Of a DNA stretch of 45,819 nt, positions 40,878-45,819 are shown in pieces. The DNA comes from Pseudomonas monteilii NBRC 103158 = DSM 14164 (GTDB lineage Bacteria > Pseudomonadota > Gammaproteobacteria > Pseudomonadales > Pseudomonadaceae). The DNA is taken from the NCBI RefSeq assembly GCF_000730605.1, contig NZ_BBIS01000062.1:1-45819 (forward strand), written 5' to 3'. Position 1 is the stretch's first letter. Each line of letters begins with the position of its first letter. Under the pieces are notes generated by a model. The model did not search any database. It was given only the letters and a program-made list of their open reading frames with translations, and was not told the origin of the DNA. Made by a program: the position numbers and the translations under genes.

Positions 40878-41615
40878 ATGCACGGCATCGAACAAAAAGT
40901 CATCGTGATCACCGGCGCCAGCAGTGGTATCGGCGAAGCAACAGCCCGCCTGCTTGCCAGCAAAGGCGCTCGCGTGGTCCTGGGCGCCCGCCGCACCGAT
41001 CGCCTGGAAACTCTGGCCAGGGAGATTCGTTCAGCAGGCGGTATCGCTGATGTCCAGGCGCTGGATGTCACCAACCTTGATGACATGCAGTCCTTTATCG
41101 ACTTCGCTGTCGAACTGCACGGACGCGTCGACGTGCTGATCAACAATGCCGGCGTCATGCCGCTTTCGAAACTCGAAGCGCTCAAGGTAGATGAGTGGAA
41201 TCGGATGATCGATGTGAACATTCGCGGCGTCCTGCACGGCATTGCCGCAACGCTGCCGCTCATGCAAGAACAGCGCGCCGGTCAGATCATCAATATTGCC
41301 TCGATTGGAGCCTACGCGGTAAGCCCGACCGCTGCGGTGTACTGCGCCACCAAATATGCCGTACGAGCCATTTCCGAGGGCTTGCGCCAGGAGGTGGGCG
41401 GTAACATCCGGGTCACCGTCATTGCCCCAGGCGTCACCGAGTCCGAACTGGCCGACAGCATTTCCGATGAGGGCGGGCGTGCCGAGATGCGCGAGTTCCG
41501 CAAGATCGCGATTCCAGCCTCGGCGATTGCCCGGGCGATCGCCTACGCCGTAGAACAGCCTGCGGATGTCGATGTCAGCGAACTGATCGTGCGTCCAACC
41601 GCAAGTCCATTCTGA
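40878..41615 (+). CDS. Short-chain dehydrogenase/reductase (SDR)
   Basis: This 245-residue classical SDR has the cofactor motif TGASSGIG at 12-19, NNAG near 90, and the catalytic Ser142, Tyr155 and Lys159 (YCATK). GARRTDRLE after the second strand, with basic residues, suggests NADP(H). CAGGAG lies 8 bases before the ATG at 40878. It shares a transcript with an Atu4866-family gene that ends in a clear terminator, and diverges from the DoxX gene. The substrate is unknown. Confidence 0.92.
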   Translation: MHGIEQKVIVITGASSGIGEATARLLASKGARVVLGARRTDRLETLAREIRSAGGIADVQALDVTNLDDMQSFIDFAVELHGRVDVLINNAGVMPLSKLEALKVDEWNRMIDVNIRGVLHGIAATLPLMQEQRAGQIINIASIGAYAVSPTAAVYCATKYAVRAISEGLRQEVGGNIRVTVIAPGVTESELADSISDEGGRAEMREFRKIAIPASAIARAIAYAVEQPADVDVSELIVRPTASPF

Positions 41616-41642
41616 ACGTCCGGTCGACAGCGAGGAAATGCC

Positions 41643-41897
41643 ATGGGTGAACCACTTGGAGATCAGGATAAATACGTTGGCATGTGGGTGACGGCTGACG
41701 GTCGCATTCGCCATGAGCTCCTGCCTGGCGGCCGCTATGACGAAGCCCGCGGAGGGCAACAAAGCGCGTACCAAGGTCGATACTGGCTAGAGGGTGATCA
41801 CATCGAGTATGTGGATGACACCGGATTTACTGCCGACGGGGAGTTTCGAAGCAACGTGCTGTATCACGCAGGGATGATTCTCTATCCCGAGCGTTGA
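41643..41897 (+). CDS. Atu4866-family small protein
   Basis: This 84-residue protein contains YVGMWVTADGRIRHELLPGG, RYDEARGGQQSAYQGRYWLE and YVDDTGFTADGEF, the pattern of the Atu4866 domain (a small beta-barrel of unknown function often found beside SDR or cupin genes). GAGGAAATGCC gives a close ribosome-binding site. It lies 27 bases after the SDR gene and is followed by a terminator. It may bind a small ligand related to the SDR reaction, but no function is established. Confidence 0.85.
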   Translation: MGEPLGDQDKYVGMWVTADGRIRHELLPGGRYDEARGGQQSAYQGRYWLEGDHIEYVDDTGFTADGEFRSNVLYHAGMILYPER

Positions 41898-41904
41898 GGG
41901 GCCG

Positions 41905-41934
41905 GCCGGAATGGAGACATTCCGGCTTTTTTTT
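41905..41934 (+). terminator. Rho-independent terminator of the SDR-Atu4866 transcript
   Basis: GCCGGAATG (41905-41913) and CATTCCGGC (41918-41926) form a perfect 9-bp stem with a GAGA loop, followed by eight Ts. It begins 8 bases after the upstream stop. Confidence 0.92.
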
Positions 41935-42023
41935 CGACTTTTACCTTTCAGAACACGCATCCAGAGCGGATTCTTTACATCCCCTACGGGGCCGCGAACG
42001 GCCTTGACTGTTGAAAGCCTAGG

Positions 42024-42036
42024 CTTGAACTTCAAG
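42024..42036. promoter_or_regulatory. Perfect palindrome upstream of AraC gene
   Basis: CTTGAA-C-TTCAAG is a perfect inverted repeat in the 171-base gap before the AraC gene, 70 bases upstream of its ATG. A TTGACT (42004-42009) could be a -35 element, but I see no good -10. It may be the operator of this gene. Confidence 0.4.
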
Positions 42037-42105
42037 TCCACCCTGTGAGACCAATGCCCGAGATGGCTCGTTTGTGTCGGCGTACTAACTGAGGTGACGA
42101 TTCCC

Positions 42106-43005
42106 ATGGATGTCATAGAGCGGACTTCAGCCCATGGCCTGGAGGCTTACATTCGGGGTGAGCGGCTTGCCGCCTCGGACGTTCTGGCCGATAGGGATAT
42201 GTTGGTGCAGATCTTTAACCGGGAGCGTAAGGAAGAGAGCTTTATCGTGCCCGCCGTAGCTGAGCCCTTGCTCGTGTGGATCATCTCCGGTAATGCTGCC
42301 GTTCAGGAGCGTGAGCTTGACGGCGACTGGCAATGTAGCCAAGTGTCCAAAGGTGATTTCTTCTTGACTACCTCGGCACAACCTTACGAGATGCGCTGGA
42401 ACGTAGATGGTGTAGAACCATTTGAGGTCATGCATATCTACCTCGGCATCCCGCTTTTGGAAAAAGCCATCCATGAGGTCTTGGGCGGGTCTGTGGAAGC
42501 GGTTCGACTAAGTGAAGTCTCGGGCGGGCGTGACGATGGGTTGTCCGTTCTACTGGAGCAAGTTCGCCTGGAACTGACGGGGCACAGGGCTAGCCCTCTT
42601 TATCTTCAGGGGTTGGCCCAGTGCATCGCCATTCACCTTGCCCGCAGCTACCTGGACAGCTCAGCGGACGATATCGTGCGCCGCAATGCATTGCCTGCTT
42701 ACAAGCTGCGCCGTGTGCTGTCGGCAATGGAGGCGAATCTGGCTGATGAATTCAATCTCGGGCACTTGGCCGAAATAGCTGGGATGAGCGAGTACCATTT
42801 CAGCCGGATGTTCAAAAAAGCCGCTGGTTATTCCCCGTCGCAGTTCTTTATCAGACTGAGGATGGCAAGAGCCCGGCAGCTCCTAATCGAAACGGATCGG
42901 AGCGTGATCGATATAGGCTTGGAGATCGGATACAGCAGCCCAAGCCATTTTTCTCAGGTGTTCAAACGTGAGGTTGGCGTCACGCCCACTCAATACCGTA
43001 AATAG
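42106..43005 (+). CDS. AraC-family transcriptional regulator
   Basis: This 299-residue regulator has an N-terminal cupin-like sensor (PLLVWIISGNAAVQERELDG, KGDFFLTTSAQPYEMRW) and a C-terminal double helix-turn-helix at about 205-299 (FNLGHLAEIAGMSEYHFSRM and GLEIGYSSPSHFSQVFKREV). GAGGTG ends 9 bases before the ATG at 42106; a GTG four codons earlier lies within that site and is rejected. It converges on a flavin reductase gene and probably controls the oxidoreductases to its right or left. Confidence 0.9.
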   Translation: MDVIERTSAHGLEAYIRGERLAASDVLADRDMLVQIFNRERKEESFIVPAVAEPLLVWIISGNAAVQERELDGDWQCSQVSKGDFFLTTSAQPYEMRWNVDGVEPFEVMHIYLGIPLLEKAIHEVLGGSVEAVRLSEVSGGRDDGLSVLLEQVRLELTGHRASPLYLQGLAQCIAIHLARSYLDSSADDIVRRNALPAYKLRRVLSAMEANLADEFNLGHLAEIAGMSEYHFSRMFKKAAGYSPSQFFIRLRMARARQLLIETDRSVIDIGLEIGYSSPSHFSQVFKREVGVTPTQYRK

Positions 43006-43022
43006 TGAGTAGTCCACGCCAG

Positions 43023-43580
43023 TCAGAGGTTCTGGGGACGGAATTGCTGGCGAAAGTCCAAGATTTCCCCCGCCACCATGAATTGACCGCCTCCCCTGTA
43101 GTGCAGCGTTCTAGGCTGCTCCACCGAGCGATCTACATGCGCTTTGACCACTTGCCAGATGAACAGACCGTACTCGTCGATCAGCTTCGAGTCATACAGC
43201 TGGCATTCGAAACTGGCATAGCACTCGGCTATCAGCGGCGCTTCAACCTGCGTCGCAGCTGTCGGGGTAAGACCGAATTGGCCAAACTTGTCCACAGCAC
43301 TGCCCGTATTGTTGCCCACCGCGACGACTTGGTCCGCCAGCTCTAGGGTGGGTACGTTGATCACGCATTGCTGGCTGTTGCGGATCAGTTCGTAGCTATG
43401 GTTCCCCGACCAGATGTAGCAGCCCAAAAGGGCTGGATCGAATTGCATCATCATGTGCCAGCCCATGGTCATGATGTTACTTTCGCCGTTCCAGGCTGAG
43501 GTCACGAGCACTATGGGCCCGGTTTCCAGATGCTGGCGAACGTTGATGAGGGGGAAGTCGGATTTTCGAAGTGCGGTCAT
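43023..43580 (-). CDS. Flavin reductase-like FMN-binding protein
   Basis: This 185-residue protein has the flavin-reductase split-barrel pattern: TGPIVLVTSAWNGESNIMTM, LLGCYIWSGNHSYELIRNSQ and CVINVPTLELADQV. Such proteins bind FMN and reduce free flavin for a monooxygenase, or act directly on small substrates. No monooxygenase gene is seen beside it. The ATG at 43580 with GGAG upstream is used instead of a longer reading. It follows an SDR gene by 79 bases and is probably in the same transcript. Confidence 0.88.
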   Translation of the reverse strand: MTALRKSDFPLINVRQHLETGPIVLVTSAWNGESNIMTMGWHMMMQFDPALLGCYIWSGNHSYELIRNSQQCVINVPTLELADQVVAVGNNTGSAVDKFGQFGLTPTAATQVEAPLIAECYASFECQLYDSKLIDEYGLFIWQVVKAHVDRSVEQPRTLHYRGGGQFMVAGEILDFRQQFRPQNL

Positions 43581-43659
43581 GACGGCTCCGTTGAATAGGT
43601 CTGGTAGCAAGAAAACGCGTTGTGCTGCCAATGCAGCACAACGCGGACAAGGCGAAGGA

Positions 43660-44421
43660 TTAACCTACCGGGACGCTCATGCCGCCATCGGCCATGACCA
43701 CCGAACCGACAATGAAGCTGGCGCGCTCGGAAGCCAGGAAAGAGACAATCTCGGCGATCTCTTCCGGTGCTGCAGCTCGACCGATCGGCGCGGACTTGCC
43801 ATGCTCTTGCAGGAACCCACGACCGTCTTCCATAAAGTGGTTCAACAGGTTGGTAACCACATCTCCCACGCCAATGGCATTGACCCGAATGCCATGCTCA
43901 ATCGCTTCCAGCGCCTGGGTACGCGTCAACTGTGCTAAGGCGCCTTTGGACGCGGTATAGGCCGCGATACCGGGAAATGCGAAGTAGGACGCGTACGAGG
44001 CGATGTTCACGATCGCGCCACTCTTGTTCTTCATCATCTCCTTCATCGCCTCTCGGGAGTGGAGAAACGCCCCTGTCACGTTAGTTTGCATCTGCCATTC
44101 CCAATCTTCGCGGGTCATTTCGACGAGGGGCTTGTACAAGATGCGACCGGCGTTATTGACCAGGACGTCCAGCTGGCCAAACTTCTCTACCGCCAACGCC
44201 ACCGCTTGCTCGGCAGAGCCGTCAACGGTGATATCGGCGACGAAAGGAACCAGGCCGGGACGCTCAAGTGCGTTGACTTTCGGGTCGATATCCTCGGCAA
44301 TGACTTTCGCTCCACGGCTGTGAAGGAGCTCGGCGATGGCCTTGCCGATGCCGCTGGCCGCGCCGGTTACCAGCACCACTTTGCCTGCCACTTCGTTTGG
44401 GGTTGGGATGAAGTCAGTCAT
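43660..44421 (-). CDS. Short-chain dehydrogenase/reductase (SDR)
   Basis: This 253-residue classical SDR has TGAASGIG at 19-26, NNAG at 89-92, Ser142 and the Tyr155/Lys159 pair (YTASK), and ends GSVVMADGGMSVPVG as in FabG-like members. An acidic EDID after the second strand favours NAD(H). It lies between the NTF2-like remnant upstream and the flavin reductase downstream, all leftward, so the three may once have formed an operon under the LysR regulator. The substrate is unknown. Confidence 0.92.
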   Translation of the reverse strand: MTDFIPTPNEVAGKVVLVTGAASGIGKAIAELLHSRGAKVIAEDIDPKVNALERPGLVPFVADITVDGSAEQAVALAVEKFGQLDVLVNNAGRILYKPLVEMTREDWEWQMQTNVTGAFLHSREAMKEMMKNKSGAIVNIASYASYFAFPGIAAYTASKGALAQLTRTQALEAIEHGIRVNAIGVGDVVTNLLNHFMEDGRGFLQEHGKSAPIGRAAAPEEIAEIVSFLASERASFIVGSVVMADGGMSVPVG

Positions 44422-44552
44422 TTTGATGTCTCCAAGTCAGGAATTGGTTGTCACTTTCGACGGTGCCAATTTCTCTCTTTTGGACATTCGACTCCTTGGC
44501 GACCTTGCTTTGCCTGTCGGAGTTTTGCTTCTTTCATGCACTCGGCAGCGTG

Positions 44553-44711
44553 CTAGCCCGGCATCATCACGGGGGAGTCCACGGTGTAAGCCGCCTGGGC
44601 AGGATCGAAGTACTCACGAATATGCGTCAGCTTACCCTCACAAACGCTAACTTCATGGTTCTCAACAAACGTTTCGAAATGTTGTTTGAGAAGCTCGGCG
44701 GCTGAATACAT
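44553..44711 (-). pseudogene. NTF2/SnoaL-like gene with its middle deleted
   Basis: The 52-codon frame begins MYSAAELLKQHFETFVEN, like the first helix of NTF2-like (SnoaL) proteins, and then moves straight to SVCEGKLTHIREYFDPAQAA, which is the last strand and C-terminus of that family (usual form 'V-x-D-G-K-I-x-x-I-R-E-Y-F-D-P'). About 80 central residues of the usual 130 or so are missing, without a frame break. It has a good GAGGTGA site before the ATG at 44711, so a short peptide may still be made, but the cone-shaped fold could not form. Confidence 0.7.
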
Positions 44712-44861
44712 AGGTTCACCTCGTGGTACCGGAGTCTTGCGACTATTGAGGCCCAGGCACCGCAGCGCGCGGATCTGGTCTATGAGCAACAGCCTAACAG
44801 GGGCCTAGCTGGCTAAAAACCAGAAGAATATCGAAGGGTTTATTCTGCTTATTTGACAACG

Positions 44862-45785
44862 CTAGAGAGCTTCGGCTTGCTGGCCGAAGCGTTTGATGAG
44901 CCATAGACCAGCCGGCCCAGGCGGTGAGTCAGTCCGGTAGATAACGTCAAACGCGTAAGAGCCGCCTCTGCAATCGGGTAGATCGAGATGGACAAGATGT
45001 CCCGCATTGAGGTCCGCCTGGACCATAGGTAAGGGCATGTTGCCCCAGCCAATGCCTTCCTTGAGTAGCATGTGTTTTGCGCCTAAGTCCGCGAGCCGCC
45101 ATGTACGGGGGCTCACTACGGCAAAATCTCTGTCCCCGGTAAGCGTTGATCGGTCTGACAACACCAATTGGATGTGATTTCTTGCCGCTCCAGGGTCGTT
45201 GCGGCCGGCGAGGGCAAGTGGGTGCGCCGGGGCTGCAACGGGTACCAACTCAACACTGCCTACGCCGACACGCTCAAGGCCATCCCTCCCCAGGTCAAGG
45301 GGGCCACTGATCCCAATGCCAGCTTTTTTCTCAAGTACTAGTTGGGTGACCGCACCGAGCGCTTCCATGTGTAGATGCAAAGCCACGGTGGGAAATACCT
45401 GTCTAAAAGTCCTGAGCGCATCGACCACCCGCTCCGCTGGCAGCATTACATCCAGAGCAAGATGCACCTCTGCTTCGAGACCGTGCAACAGTCCAGACAC
45501 CTTCGATCGCAGTCCGTTGACCCCGTTGATGATCGTTCGTGCTTCGGCCAACACTGTACGTCCAGCCTCTGTCAGCTTTGGTTTACGTGTCGTCTTGCGG
45601 TCAAAAAGTGATACCCCAAGCTGCATCTCGAGATTGGAAATGGAATAGCTCACCACGGACGTTGCACGATGCAGTTTCCTTGCAGCACCGGCAAAGCTTC
45701 CCACCTCTACGACCGTCAGGAGAACTTTCAGCTGGTCTAGAGTTGGTGTGCCAGAATCTGAGATCATTTTTACCAGCTCGGGCAT
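44862..45785 (-). CDS. LysR-family transcriptional regulator
   Basis: This 307-residue regulator has the N-terminal helix-turn-helix at about 15-75 (LDQLKVLLTVVEVGSFAGAA, ATSVVSYSISNLEMQLGVSL, FDRKTTRKPKLTEAG) and a C-terminal substrate-binding-type effector domain. The first ATG at 45785 has no clear ribosome-binding site; the ATG at 45767 is an alternative. It reads toward the NTF2 remnant, SDR and flavin reductase genes, 150 bases before the remnant, and may regulate them. Any divergent partner lies beyond the right edge, only 34 bases away. Confidence 0.9.
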   Translation of the reverse strand: MPELVKMISDSGTPTLDQLKVLLTVVEVGSFAGAARKLHRATSVVSYSISNLEMQLGVSLFDRKTTRKPKLTEAGRTVLAEARTIINGVNGLRSKVSGLLHGLEAEVHLALDVMLPAERVVDALRTFRQVFPTVALHLHMEALGAVTQLVLEKKAGIGISGPLDLGRDGLERVGVGSVELVPVAAPAHPLALAGRNDPGAARNHIQLVLSDRSTLTGDRDFAVVSPRTWRLADLGAKHMLLKEGIGWGNMPLPMVQADLNAGHLVHLDLPDCRGGSYAFDVIYRTDSPPGPAGLWLIKRFGQQAEAL

Positions 45786-45819
45786 ATTGGATTAAGACAT
45801 GCTATTTGGGGTGCATCAT

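Noticed and set aside
44449..44552. Coding sequence between the SDR gene and the NTF2 remnant
   Set aside because: Frames here are short, lack start signals and do not extend the NTF2-like homology.

Overview
The window looks like a chromosomal segment of a gamma-proteobacterial Pseudomonas, most likely of the P. putida group. The reasons are the high G+C and codon use, an OprD-type porin, Pseudomonas-style regulators, a REP-like element beside an IclR gene, and a V. cholerae-like type VI secretion (T6SS) locus next to an AroE-like/flavoprotein operon. This assignment is from sequence reading only. No database search was run.

Region 1 (1-18839) is a T6SS locus. A leftward operon holds tssB, tssC, tssE, tssF, tssG, an FHA gene, tssJ, tssK, tssL, hcp, vgrG, a DUF4123 chaperone gene and the start of a VasX-like effector cut by the window edge. 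Most junctions are short overlaps. A rightward operon holds vasI, tssA and tssM. The 327-base divergent region between them carries a GacA-box-like palindrome and a good sigma-54 promoter match facing vasI. The clpV (tssH) and vasH genes that lie after tssL in the V. cholerae order are absent here.

Region 2 (18858-24358) is a compact leftward operon: a shikimate-dehydrogenase paralogue, two ketosteroid-dehydrogenase-like flavoproteins and a NIPSNAP protein. A divergent PcaR/PobR-like IclR regulator faces it. I read it as a candidate catabolic route for a hydroaromatic (alicyclic) acid that ends in ring aromatisation. A convergent OprD-like porin gene follows.

Region 3 (25913-33507) is a tightly coupled seven-gene operon: a polyamine-type ABC importer (ATPase, two permeases, binding protein) with a three-part flavin/iron-sulfur dehydrogenase of the HcnABC/opine-oxidase type inserted before the binding protein. 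A divergent IclR gene and a long inverted repeat lie between the two promoters. An ABC exporter gene (33511-35364) converges on the IclR gene.

Region 4 (35365-37525) holds a DapA-family aldolase gene preceded by a perfect hairpin and followed directly by a fossil of an amidase locus: an internal piece of amiE fused to an internal piece of amiC, with a nonsense codon, a frameshift and a lost 3' end.

Region 5 (37554-45785) is an accessory-looking patchwork, visibly richer in A+T: two AraC regulators, a LysR regulator, a quinone-oxidoreductase-like enzyme, a DoxX membrane protein, two short-chain dehydrogenases, a flavin reductase, an Atu4866-family protein, a small secreted protein built of 13-residue repeats, and an NTF2-like gene with its middle deleted. 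The content suggests handling of reactive carbonyls, quinones or xenobiotics, but no substrate can be named. No tRNA, rRNA, CRISPR array, transposase or replication origin was seen.
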